Assembly (NCBI GenBank): GCA_000372225.1
Contig: AQTY01000033.1
Span: 1-15,014 of the forward strand
Origin: Candidatus Nitromaritima sp. SCGC AAA288-L16
Lineage (GTDB): Bacteria > Nitrospinota > Nitrospinia > Nitrospinales > VA-1
Direction: 5' to 3'
Length of the DNA stretch: 15,014 nt
Of this stretch, positions 7,646 through 15,014 are shown in pieces (positions within the stretch are counted from its first letter, which is position 1; each line of letters opens with the position of its first letter). Below the pieces are notes generated by a model that saw only the letters and a list, made by a program, of their open reading frames with translations, was not told where the DNA came from and searched no databases. A program made the translations under genes and the position numbers.

Positions 7646-7981
7646 CTACTCTTCTTCTGGTAGATCAGGAAGTGAAAACTTTGTAGATCCTACAAGGCTT
7701 TGTTGAAGCATGAAGCCGTGATTACCTTCTCCAATACCAGCTTTTTCATAGATGAAGCTGAAAATTTCGTCAGCACGATCTGCGTTGACAACAACATCAA
7801 GAACATCCACCTCTACCCAGTCATCAAAATCGCTTGCGCCTGCTGAACTTCCTGTTCCACGGCTACTGTTTATATTTGCAGTGCAAATACCAGTTTCTTG
7901 CTTCAAAAGCTTAATTATGGGAACTCCTGTTCCATGGGGAAGAAAGCTTGTAATTAGTTTCGAATTTATATTTTGATCCAT
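7646..7981 (-). CDS. PII-like regulator, short divergent type
   Basis: 111 residues with the ferredoxin-like PII layout: first strand LITSFLPHG (9-17), helix VPIIKLLKQETG, strand ICTANINSS with RGTG (41-44), a shortened T-loop (about 45-58, SSAGASDFDDWVEV), strand DVLDVVVNADRADEIFSFIY (59-78) and a B-loop-like AGIGEGNHGFM (81-91). It lacks a Tyr at the T-loop tip and lacks the canonical GDGKI B-loop, so uridylylation and classical ATP binding are doubtful. It is the last gene of the DUF1538 operon, 44 bases after the other PII-like gene, and has its own ribosome site (GGAG, 9 bases before ATG). The likely role is a small trimeric protein that binds the transporter and gates it in response to a ligand. 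The acidic T-loop and C-terminus (DLPEEE) contrast with its neighbour. Confidence 0.75.
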   Translation of the reverse strand: MDQNINSKLITSFLPHGTGVPIIKLLKQETGICTANINSSRGTGSSAGASDFDDWVEVDVLDVVVNADRADEIFSFIYEKAGIGEGNHGFMLQQSLVGSTKFSLPDLPEEE

Positions 7982-8025
7982 GGTTTAACACTCCAGATAT
8001 TGATATATGGGACGAGTTTATTCAG

Positions 8026-8388
8026 TTACCCTGCTGAAACTTTTGCTAGAACTTCAGGTGGAATATAGGTGGCCGCTTTATCCAATCGAGTGATATAAGC
8101 GATTCCCATTCCAGGAGTATCCAGTTTCCCGGCAAGGTACATTCTCTCAAAAACTCTATCTACTTGTTCAGAGGAAACCAATATCTGAATTACTTCCTTT
8201 TCAACTTCAACAGCAACTCCCAATATTCCGAGTCGCTCTCGTATTCCCATTCCTTTGCCATAATTAACTGTTGCCCCTTGAGCTCCTGCTTCACGCGCAG
8301 CGTTTATGATTGGATCTGCTGCTCCACGTTGAACGACGCAGGTTATCAAGGCTACATCCTTGAGTACGGTGATTTCCCTTTGGGCCAT
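8026..8388 (-). CDS. P-II family nitrogen-regulator-like protein
   Basis: 120 residues with a recognisable PII core: strand DVALITCVVQRG (11-22), helix AADPIINAAREAG, strand AQGATVNYGKGMG (36-48) at the base of the T-loop, strand VEKEVIQILVSSEQVDRVFE (62-81), then a B-loop-like AGKLDTPGMGIAYI (86-99). The T-loop (about 49-62, IRERLGILGVAVEV) is a few residues shorter than in GlnB/GlnK and has no Tyr, so it is probably not uridylylated. It starts 22 bases after the DUF1538 stop with a strong AGGGGGT ribosome site. By analogy with GlnK-AmtB and SbtB-SbtA it probably docks on the membrane protein encoded next to it and adjusts transport; the ligand is not predictable from sequence. Confidence 0.85.
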   Translation of the reverse strand: MAQREITVLKDVALITCVVQRGAADPIINAAREAGAQGATVNYGKGMGIRERLGILGVAVEVEKEVIQILVSSEQVDRVFERMYLAGKLDTPGMGIAYITRLDKAATYIPPEVLAKVSAG

Positions 8389-8410
8389 CTTTTTTACCCC
8401 CTATTTATAT

Positions 8411-10144
8411 TTAAGCAGCTGATTTATTTTTTGATCCTCTCTGAACCCATAGTCCGGTAATTAAAACCGATACGATCGGGCATATGGAGGCCATGGAAAG
8501 AATACCGAATCCCTCAACTGCCTCTACTGCGTTCCCAAAACCCAATCCCATTGCCAAAACTAGAGGCACTGTAATTGGTCCGGTTGTAACACCCGCGCTA
8601 TCCCAGGCAACGTTTACAAACTCTTCAGAGGAAAGAGCAGTTAATACAATTCCAATCGTGTATCCAATAATAACCATGTAGGCTATAGGCCATTCAAATA
8701 TTATTTTCATTACACCTAAGGTCAATCCAAATCCTACACCGATGGAAACAGCCATCATTAGAGTGTTTTTTTTGAAGGATCCGTTGGTTAAAGTTTCAAC
8801 TGTTTGTCCTAGCGCGTTCAGCGCAGGCTCAGCTAAGGTAGCTCCAAATCCCAATAACCAGGCAAAAATACCGGCGATAAATATTCCCAGGGCGTATGTG
8901 TATAAAGGAGACCCAGCTACCGCTTCGATCCCTTTGAATGCCGCTGGAACCATGCTGCCTGACTGTTCTCCTAACTTGGCTAGACCGTAGCTTAGCCCCA
9001 CATTAAAAACCATCATACCTGTTACACAAAGGATTAGACCATATGTGAGAATACCTGCCTCTTGAACTTTCTCTCTTAAGACAAGCTTAAGTACTAAAAA
9101 CAGAAATATTACTAACGGTATAATTGCTTGAGCGCCCCCTTTTATTTCCGCCCATGGTGTTAATTCGTGCCAAAGTGGAACAGATGCAATTGCCGTAGAG
9201 GCCCTAGCCGCGGCAATTATTGCTTCTGGCGTGGTCACTGTTGAAACGTAGACTGCAAGACACAACACGGCAATAATAGGGAATAGGGACGCAAGGGTGA
9301 CAATCCCAAATCCGGAAAGCGATGATTCGCCTTTGCCGCCCGAGGCAGCAATGCCTATTCCGAGTGCAAGTACAAGTGGAACTGTTACTGGACCTGTCGT
9401 AACCGCTCCACAGTCCCAAGCAAGACCAAGGATTTTGGCTAGATCTGGATTTTGCATGCAATATACAGTCAGACCAATAGTGGGAATGAGAGCCATGTAG
9501 ATCATGGGCTTTAAGCTCCAGTTATAAAGAAACCGAGCCGTTCCGAGGACTGCTGCCAAGCCTACTCCCATTCCGACCATAAGAACCAGTGTTCCCGCCC
9601 ATTCACCCAATAAAGTACTTAAAAAAGGAGCTTTTTCAACATTAACAATTGATCCGACGGCTTGAAGTGCTCCAATAGCAGGCTCTGCGAATGTTACCCC
9701 AATTCCCAAAAGAAATGCGATTAGGAGAACTACGGGGAGGGGTGATTTTTTTGGTAGATTAGTTCCAATCACTTCTCCAAAGGGCATGAGGCCAAGTTTA
9801 AGGCCTTCCATGAAAATCATAAGGCCGAGGATCACTGCACCCAGTCCACCGGTTATAAGAACTGCTTCTTGGACCGGTTGACGTAAAATTAAGATTTGAA
9901 ATAAAATCAAGTATATTGCAAGTGGAAATACTGCCTTCACCTGCTCTATTAGTCGCACATTGAAATAGGGCGCTAATAAATTGTAAATGTCGGCTGATTG
10001 TAGTTTAAGTTTAGGAGGATGATAGGGAATCGGTTGGCCTTGGCTATCTACTTCAAGCTTTGGTATCAGGTTGTTGTAAGATACGGACCTTTGCTTTAAA
10101 GTGGATTCCCGAACAAACTGCCCATATTGAATTTCTGATGGCAT
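8411..10144 (-). CDS. DUF1538 membrane transporter, internally duplicated
   Basis: 577 residues, polytopic inner-membrane protein made of two homologous halves. Matching pairs are PLAIYLILFQILILRQPVQE (74-93) with PLVIFLFLVLKLVLREKVQE (343-362), TFAEPAIGAL (151-160) with TLAEPALNAL (436-445), AWDCGAVTTGPVTVPLVLAL (242-261) with AWDSAGVTTGPITVPLVLAM (513-532), and GFGIVTLASLFPI with GFGILSMASICPI. Conserved AEP and WD..TTGP in the membrane suggest a transport pathway. From memory, DUF1538 proteins of Halomonas (UmpAB, two separate genes) were reported as Na+(K+)/H+ antiporters; this gene looks like both halves in one chain, so cation/proton exchange is a reasonable but unproven guess. The first 60 or so residues are soluble and cytosolic-looking. 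Good AGAGGAA ribosome site and an upstream promoter. It is followed by two PII-like genes. Confidence 0.85.
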   Translation of the reverse strand: MPSEIQYGQFVRESTLKQRSVSYNNLIPKLEVDSQGQPIPYHPPKLKLQSADIYNLLAPYFNVRLIEQVKAVFPLAIYLILFQILILRQPVQEAVLITGGLGAVILGLMIFMEGLKLGLMPFGEVIGTNLPKKSPLPVVLLIAFLLGIGVTFAEPAIGALQAVGSIVNVEKAPFLSTLLGEWAGTLVLMVGMGVGLAAVLGTARFLYNWSLKPMIYMALIPTIGLTVYCMQNPDLAKILGLAWDCGAVTTGPVTVPLVLALGIGIAASGGKGESSLSGFGIVTLASLFPIIAVLCLAVYVSTVTTPEAIIAAARASTAIASVPLWHELTPWAEIKGGAQAIIPLVIFLFLVLKLVLREKVQEAGILTYGLILCVTGMMVFNVGLSYGLAKLGEQSGSMVPAAFKGIEAVAGSPLYTYALGIFIAGIFAWLLGFGATLAEPALNALGQTVETLTNGSFKKNTLMMAVSIGVGFGLTLGVMKIIFEWPIAYMVIIGYTIGIVLTALSSEEFVNVAWDSAGVTTGPITVPLVLAMGLGFGNAVEAVEGFGILSMASICPIVSVLITGLWVQRGSKNKSAA

Positions 10145-10179
10145 AGACGGATTCCTCTGAAAGATTAAAAAACACTCAA

Positions 10180-10208
10180 ATCTTACAGATTTTAAATGAA
10201 GAATGCAA
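10180..10208 (-). promoter_or_regulatory. Promoter of the DUF1538-PII-PII operon
   Basis: On the minus strand TTGCAT (10203-10208) and TAAGAT (10180-10185) are separated by 17 bases, and the DUF1538 ATG lies about 30 bases past the inferred start. This makes DUF1538 and the two PII-like genes a transcription unit of their own, although read-through from the DUF2892 gene 115 bases upstream cannot be excluded. Confidence 0.5.
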
Positions 10209-10259
10209 GTATCTTTTTGAATAAAGAGGTGTTACAGGATTACAGCCTTTTTTAGGAAT

Positions 10260-10541
10260 TTATTTTTTCTTTGACCCTATCCCAAATATGGATTTTAACG
10301 GGCACCACCCCAACATACCGGTGAGGGTAAGGATTACCCCAACTAGCGCAATAGTGAAACCTCTTTCCACAAGGCACGCATGAGTCATGAAATTGCTCAA
10401 CTCCCAGCAAGGAATTTGGTAGGGGAGTGTTGTATAATCCAACCAGTAATTTCCCGAAGTCCATACTCCCCACGAAATGAACCCTAAGCCCAAAGCTAAT
10501 CTAAAAATTCTTTCTAAACCGCTTTCATTTCTACAGATCAT
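10260..10541 (-). CDS. DUF2892 (YgaP-like membrane domain) protein
   Basis: 93 residues from ATG 10541. It has the DUF2892 pattern: RNESGLERIFRLALGLGFIS near the N-terminus, two membrane segments (about 15-33 and 58-76), and the ending LTLTGMLGWCPLKSIFGI with the conserved G(W/F)CPLxxxxGI signature. These small inner-membrane proteins often sit near sulfur or redox genes and in E. coli form the membrane part of YgaP; no rhodanese is fused here. I choose ATG 10541 because AAGGAG lies 8 bases upstream; an ATG at 10577 would add 12 residues with no ribosome site. Two additional Cys (in PCWELS and THACLV) lie in the loop between the helices. It precedes the DUF1538 operon on the same strand. Confidence 0.8.
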   Translation of the reverse strand: MICRNESGLERIFRLALGLGFISWGVWTSGNYWLDYTTLPYQIPCWELSNFMTHACLVERGFTIALVGVILTLTGMLGWCPLKSIFGIGSKKK

Positions 10542-10690
10542 GAAAATTCTCCTTCGTGCGTAGGAATTTTCCTGCATTATGGACTTGTTTGATTGAGGGT
10601 CAAGCGATAATAATTAAATAAATAAAAAATATACCTTAAAGATAATTCCCTAGATTTAACTTGAGATGGTGGGGCAGGGGCACCAAGAGA

Positions 10691-12328
10691 CTATTTTATT
10701 AGCGGGATAGTTTCTCCGTCAACCGCGTAGCGCAATTGACTTTTCGGGTGAGGTTTACCATTTTGATGGACAAGAATCATTTTTTGCTTAATTTTTTTGT
10801 CAAAATGAATTAATGATTCATAATCGGTGTGAAGGTTCCCACCGCCTACATCATGAATGATTAGATCAGAATCCCATATAAACCCAAGAACTCCATTTTT
10901 TCGAGTCTGGGTGAAGGTACCTTTTTCGTACCACGCATTTATTTTAGAAATATCATACTTTGTATCACCAGAGTGAGCGATCGATTTTGTCGTTTTTCCT
11001 TTTGTATACTTAATCGTACATCGTCCTGAGGGAATTGAATGTAACGAATAGTCAAACTCAAAGAAAGTATTCTTAAAGCCTGGAATCTTGATTTTTTTAT
11101 TGGGTTCAACCTCAATAAATTTCACGTACTTTTCGATAGAGCTTTTTGATAAAGAGGTGAGGGCTTGTGATTTTCGCAAAAAACTTTCAAAAATAATACG
11201 AGAAGTTATAAGGTTTGTTTTCCTTTTTTCCAGCAGATTTTCCAAAACACCAGCATCATGGTCGGAATGTACATGCGTTAAAAAAACGTGACTCACATCA
11301 TTTTTATTAATTCCATAATTAGATAGAATCGAATTGTTCTCGGCTACAACATCGATCAGGATTCCCTTGCCTTCAGCCCAGACGATTACTGAACTATTTT
11401 GCTTGTCGTGTGAAAACCCGGATCCTACCCCTACGAAAGTTACTCCAAAAAAAGGAGCTTGAATTGGTTTTGGTCTCTTCTTTTTTTTAAGCTTTAAAGC
11501 AATAGAATTAAGATTGACCGTGCAACGTTCTATTTTTGTTTCTAATACTTTAAAGACCCCCGGTTCGACTTCCTGGATTTTTAATTTTTTCTCCTTGTTT
11601 TTTAATCCATCAAGAATGCAAATATTAGACTTCCCAATGTGATGAAACTTGACTGTTTTTGAAATAAAATTATTTCGATCGCTCTCTTTGGCTAATGAAA
11701 ATAAATCAATTTCTTTTTGAAGTTGGGCGCACTGAAGGTAGATTTTAGTTAGTTTTTTGGAGAGGTTCTTAATGCCACTGTTTTGAACCGATTGGTTTTT
11801 CGAAAGGACCTTATCTTCGATGAACTTTTTAAGCTGTTTGCTGATTTGTGGTTCGCTGTTGTGTTCTCTTAAAAGATTGTCGAATAAAATAGAAATGCTT
11901 TTATTTTTGGCAACGTTTTTTCTTAGGAAAATTCGAAGATTTTTTTTACCCTTTGCGTCCAAACATTTTTCATTCAATAATTTATTACTTTGCGATTCCA
12001 ATAACTGGCCAAACCTTGGCCCAAAAAGAGTTTCATTTAGAATGTCGCGAAACCTTTTTTCTTGCTCGGGTAGGCAATACGCAGAAACAGTAGAACCAGC
12101 AGCTCTTGTAAATAAATAGCTGTAAACGATAAATTCAAAATCAAAATTGTTTAAGTTGTCGCAAAATGTTTGGGATGAAATAATATATTTTGACGGGAGT
12201 GGTTTTTTTAGCCTTAAAAACTCTTTTACTATTCCCGGGGGACAACCAAAAACTATTTCGCCATAATCTTTAGTTTCTAAGAGGCTATAAAGGTGGCCAT
12301 TGCGTACTTTGAAGTCATTTTTGCTCAC
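10691..12328 (-). CDS. MBL-fold metallo-hydrolase with long N-terminal domain
   Basis: 545 residues. The catalytic domain is C-terminal (about 293-545): VTFVGVGSGFSHDKQNSS (296-313), the metal site THVHSDHDAG (351-360, an HxHxDH motif), then H430, SGDT with D455 (452-456), IIHD with H492, and a late LVHQNG with H521. This set of ligands matches the tRNase Z / phosphodiesterase branch of the beta-lactamase fold, so a binuclear-metal phosphodiester hydrolase is likely. The N-terminal part (1-100, GCPPGIVKEFLRLKKPLP and YSYLFTRAAGSTVSAY) and the Lys-rich middle (110-290) are not ones I can name; from memory, similar N-terminal segments occur in MBL proteins near cyclic-nucleotide genes, unverified. 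It starts with GTG 12328, 80 bases after the cyclase stop on the same strand, so cyclic-nucleotide breakdown is an attractive but unproven role. Confidence 0.82.
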   Translation of the reverse strand: MSKNDFKVRNGHLYSLLETKDYGEIVFGCPPGIVKEFLRLKKPLPSKYIISSQTFCDNLNNFDFEFIVYSYLFTRAAGSTVSAYCLPEQEKRFRDILNETLFGPRFGQLLESQSNKLLNEKCLDAKGKKNLRIFLRKNVAKNKSISILFDNLLREHNSEPQISKQLKKFIEDKVLSKNQSVQNSGIKNLSKKLTKIYLQCAQLQKEIDLFSLAKESDRNNFISKTVKFHHIGKSNICILDGLKNKEKKLKIQEVEPGVFKVLETKIERCTVNLNSIALKLKKKKRPKPIQAPFFGVTFVGVGSGFSHDKQNSSVIVWAEGKGILIDVVAENNSILSNYGINKNDVSHVFLTHVHSDHDAGVLENLLEKRKTNLITSRIIFESFLRKSQALTSLSKSSIEKYVKFIEVEPNKKIKIPGFKNTFFEFDYSLHSIPSGRCTIKYTKGKTTKSIAHSGDTKYDISKINAWYEKGTFTQTRKNGVLGFIWDSDLIIHDVGGGNLHTDYESLIHFDKKIKQKMILVHQNGKPHPKSQLRYAVDGETIPLIK

Positions 12329-12408
12329 TGTATACCTAATTTAAACAATATAAATTTTGGAAAAAATTTAAATTGCTTTAAAAATTTTTTGCGTGGTTAT
12401 TGGAGAGG

Positions 12409-14787
12409 TTATTTGGACGTCATAGTTAAAACGCCATCCCAATTTTTAGGGGGGTTCTTTTTCAATCCTGCAATACGGTCTATGTAGGTTTGTACAAGGG
12501 CATCGTTAGCATTTAGTTTAAGACATTCTTTAAAAGACTTTGTCGACTTGTCCCAGCTCCCGGCCCTGTAGTGTTTTCGTGCTTCTTTAAAGTGATTCAC
12601 GGATTCCATTAAATTCGGGAATGAATCATCCGTGTGGTAGTCAAGAACTTCATAAACCCCTACAGGTTCAGTTTTTCCTTTTACAATAATATTATCTACA
12701 TCTCGTATCTGATAAGTTCCTTTGAGTTTTGCAACTGTGTATTCACTTATCAAAAGTTTGGCAGAATACGCTTTGCACGCGCTCTCTAACCTTGCGGCTA
12801 AGTTTACGCCATCACCTATCATTGTGAAATCCATTCTTTTAGGCGAACCAATATTTCCTGAAACTATTTTATCTGTATTTAAGCCGATGCCCATATACAC
12901 TGGTAACTGCCCTTGTTTTTTTCGTTCAGTATTCCAATCTTCCAAACTTGTGAGCATAGTAATAGCTGCTCGCATAGCTCTATCTTCATCATCATCATGC
13001 GAGATAGGTACTCCAAAAGCGGCCATGATCGCATCCCCAATAAACTTATCTAGCATCCCTTCTTCCTTACTAATACAATCAACCATTATTGTAAAATAAT
13101 CGTTTAGCAACTTTACAGTCCCTTGAGCTCCTAGAGCTTCTGTCAGAGTTGTAAATCCTCGTATATCTGAAAAAAGAAGCGTAGCCACTAAGTCTTGACC
13201 CCCAAGCACATCATCCCCACCTGCCAGTAACTGATCAGCTATACCTGGGTCCATATAACGGGACATAGTTGATTTCATTCTTTTCTCAGAACTTATATCT
13301 TCTATCATAATTAGTGTTCCCAGGTGTTTCCCTTCAGGGTCAGAGAGAGGGAGTACAGAGGTGTTTGCCGAGATTTTTTCCTCACCAAAAGATAATTCCG
13401 CATCCATCGTTATTTCCGCTTCTTGTGTTTTTAATACTTCTTCCACCTGATCCATAACCCAACTATTTTTATCAATAAAATGTTCCTTGCCTGTCAGTCC
13501 GATAATTTCCTCCTCGGTTACTGACATGATTTTCAATCCAGCAGCGTTACACGTAACTATTGTGCCTTCTTCGTCTAATGTTATTACTCCATTAGACATA
13601 CTCTGTAGCATCCCATCAGAATAATTTTTCATATTTTGAACATCATCAAATAGCTTCGAATTTTCTAGAGAGATAGCTACTTGAGTTGTGAAAGCTCTTA
13701 ATCGAGACTCATCCTCATCCGTAAAAGGGCCCCCCTTTTTATTAAGAACCTGAGATACTCCTATGATTTCGCCTTCTTTTGTGGTTATTGGGCAGCAAAG
13801 GACTGACTGTGTAAAATATCCTATCTTTTTATCAAAGCCTGGATTAAAACGAAGATCAGCATAGGCATGAGGGATGTTCAGAGTTTCTCCTGAGGTAAAA
13901 ACCGATCCAGCTATTCCAACATGATTGGGTAAACGAATCTCTCCGACACCGTCACCCCCGGCCACTCTGGAAAAAAGCTCATTAGTTTTTGGATCGTTAA
14001 TGAATAAAGTCGAACGATCAGCATCTAACATCCGGGTAATCTCACCGACAACATTCTCAAGTAATTTATTAAGATCAACTTCTGCGGTAATTGTTGCGAC
14101 AGTATCTAGAAACTCCATTTCCTGAGCGCGTTTTTTCCGAATTCGTTCGACTTGTTGGGTGCCGGCCAAAGTAACTGAAGCCTGACTCGATAATGTCTCT
14201 AGAAGGTTTAAGTCTTCCTTTGTGAATCGACCTTTGTTTTTATTAAGAGCCTGTAATACTCCTATAACTTGCCCTGCCATAGTTCGAACCGGAACGGAAA
14301 GAATATTTCTTGTGTCAAATCCTGTTTCTTCGTCGATTGACTGATCATGCCTTGGGTCAGTTTTAGCATCATGTATGGTAAGACTTTCTTCATGAGTAAA
14401 AACATATCCAGCAACACCATTGTCATTCAGAACTCTAATCTCTCTTTCTAAGTCGCCTAAAGCAACACGAGAGTAAAGCTCCCCTGTTTGTTCATCGTTG
14501 AGGAATAATGTGCTTCTTTCACAGTCCAATTCAGTTGCAGTAATCTCAATTAATCTGTTTAGCACTTCACTTAAAGACTCAAAACCTGCTATTTCACGAG
14601 TCATTTCAAGAAGAAACTCCGCCTGTTCAAGACGTTTGTTCAATTTTAATAACTTGCCATGTTCAATGGTGACGTTCTTTCCTTTACCTCCATTCTTCTG
14701 ACCTGTGGAAATTGCATCAATGAAGTTATCTTGTTTCTTTTTTTCTGAGGTCTTATTTTTGGGTGTTTCTTTTTTAGTTTTTTCCAT
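12409..14787 (-). CDS. CyaB1-like class III adenylate cyclase (GAF-GAF-PAS-CHD-TPR)
   Basis: 792 residues, soluble. Order: charged N-terminus and coiled coil (1-65), GAF1 (66-212), GAF2 (225-380), PAS (388-500), cyclase homology domain (533-718) and a TPR-like tail (727-776) ending in the common NPPKNWDGV element. Catalytic residues are all present: metal-binding D541 (FSDIRGFT) and D585 (FIGDAIMA), adenine-specifying K581 and T655 (MDFTMIGD), transition-state N662 and R666 (VNLAARLE). The Lys/Thr pair is typical of class IIIb enzymes and predicts cAMP. GAF2 carries a complete NKxnFx3DE motif (NKKGGPFTDEDE, 349-360), the signature of cyclic-nucleotide GAFs; GAF1 has NK..F...D with Leu in place of the final Glu. 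The architecture matches Anabaena CyaB1, in which cAMP binding to a GAF domain activates the enzyme. There is no Shine-Dalgarno before the ATG. The MBL hydrolase gene follows. Confidence 0.93.
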   Translation of the reverse strand: MEKTKKETPKNKTSEKKKQDNFIDAISTGQKNGGKGKNVTIEHGKLLKLNKRLEQAEFLLEMTREIAGFESLSEVLNRLIEITATELDCERSTLFLNDEQTGELYSRVALGDLEREIRVLNDNGVAGYVFTHEESLTIHDAKTDPRHDQSIDEETGFDTRNILSVPVRTMAGQVIGVLQALNKNKGRFTKEDLNLLETLSSQASVTLAGTQQVERIRKKRAQEMEFLDTVATITAEVDLNKLLENVVGEITRMLDADRSTLFINDPKTNELFSRVAGGDGVGEIRLPNHVGIAGSVFTSGETLNIPHAYADLRFNPGFDKKIGYFTQSVLCCPITTKEGEIIGVSQVLNKKGGPFTDEDESRLRAFTTQVAISLENSKLFDDVQNMKNYSDGMLQSMSNGVITLDEEGTIVTCNAAGLKIMSVTEEEIIGLTGKEHFIDKNSWVMDQVEEVLKTQEAEITMDAELSFGEEKISANTSVLPLSDPEGKHLGTLIMIEDISSEKRMKSTMSRYMDPGIADQLLAGGDDVLGGQDLVATLLFSDIRGFTTLTEALGAQGTVKLLNDYFTIMVDCISKEEGMLDKFIGDAIMAAFGVPISHDDDEDRAMRAAITMLTSLEDWNTERKKQGQLPVYMGIGLNTDKIVSGNIGSPKRMDFTMIGDGVNLAARLESACKAYSAKLLISEYTVAKLKGTYQIRDVDNIIVKGKTEPVGVYEVLDYHTDDSFPNLMESVNHFKEARKHYRAGSWDKSTKSFKECLKLNANDALVQTYIDRIAGLKKNPPKNWDGVLTMTSK

Positions 14788-14898
14788 GAGGAGTATTTTG
14801 CCTAGTTATGTAAGAATCAAATCTACTCTAAAGTAAATATATTTGGTTAAACCTGCTGAGTATCCGGTAACATCGAATATTTTTTAATTTTTTTTAAA

Positions 14899-15014
14899 TT
14901 ATTTTTTTTCAAGTTCTTCCCTAAGGGAAGCGACTGTGCCCTTGAGTCCTTTGATCTCATTGGTATTAGAGAGCTTTTCTGATTGAATCGCTTCTGCCAT
15001 ATCAAATTTGCTTT
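14899..15014 (-). CDS. C-terminal end of a coiled-coil protein (partial)
   Basis: The last 38 codons of a gene that begins beyond the window. The readable tail includes FDMAEAIQSEKLSNTNEIKG and TVASLREELEKK, ending at the TAA of 14899-14901. It is Lys/Glu-rich and helical, and it resembles the repeat of the left-end protein (NEIKGLKGTVASLREEL against KEIKNLQETTASLRSEL). It lies 111 bases upstream of the cyclase on the same strand, with no obvious terminator between them. Function is not assignable from this piece. Confidence 0.65.
   Translation of the reverse strand, partial: SKFDMAEAIQSEKLSNTNEIKGLKGTVASLREELEKK

Noticed and set aside
9204..9500. Overlapping frames on both strands inside the DUF1538 gene
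   Set aside because: Cys/Ser- or Pro-rich translations with no domain signals; they are shadows of the conserved membrane repeat.
10252..10473. Alternative 73-residue frame overlapping the DUF2892 gene
   Set aside because: It is out of frame with a recognisable DUF2892 protein, and its own sequence shows no family features.
10578..10690. Hidden small gene or RNA between DUF2892 and the MBL gene
   Set aside because: The stretch is AT-rich with no open frame of note and no stable hairpin that I can see.

Overview
The window is an AT-rich, densely coded bacterial segment of 11 recognisable intact or partial genes and one clear pseudogene, with no RNA gene, insertion sequence or CRISPR array. 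Two signal-peptide-II lipoproteins, a signal peptide followed by an SH3-like domain, and MscS-type channels point to a Gram-negative bacterium. The mix of a CyaB1-like cyclase, a DUF1538 transporter with PII partners and long coiled-coil repeat proteins would fit a marine Nitrospinota or deltaproteobacterial-type lineage, but this taxonomic guess is weak and rests on gene content alone.

Left part (1-3205, all minus strand): an exported repeat protein with two SPOR-like segments, an SH3-like domain and a coiled coil of 57-residue tandem repeats. Its frame breaks in an A6 run close to the window start. It has its own promoter and an imperfect palindrome in the leader. Upstream of it lies an MgtE-type Mg2+ transporter with its own promoter.

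Middle part (3454-7630, plus strand): a broken MscS-like gene (one frameshift, C-terminal half lost) is followed by an intact MscS paralogue, then by two tandem paralogous lipoproteins of a family I cannot name. The intact MscS gene and the first lipoprotein are 20 bp apart and are probably co-transcribed.

Right part (7646-15014, all minus strand). Reading with transcription from the right: the last 38 codons of another coiled-coil protein related to the left-end repeat protein; a large GAF-GAF-PAS-cyclase-TPR protein predicted to make cAMP; an MBL-fold metal-dependent hydrolase right behind it; a small DUF2892 membrane protein; and a compact operon of a duplicated DUF1538 membrane transporter with two different PII-like regulators.

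The most interesting modules are (1) DUF1538 plus two divergent PII-like proteins, which looks like a transporter gated by two small trimeric ligand sensors in the manner of AmtB-GlnK or SbtA-SbtB, and (2) a cyclase with a cyclic-nucleotide-type GAF motif paired with an MBL hydrolase, possibly a self-contained signal maker and breaker. Both functional readings are inferences from family knowledge and gene order.
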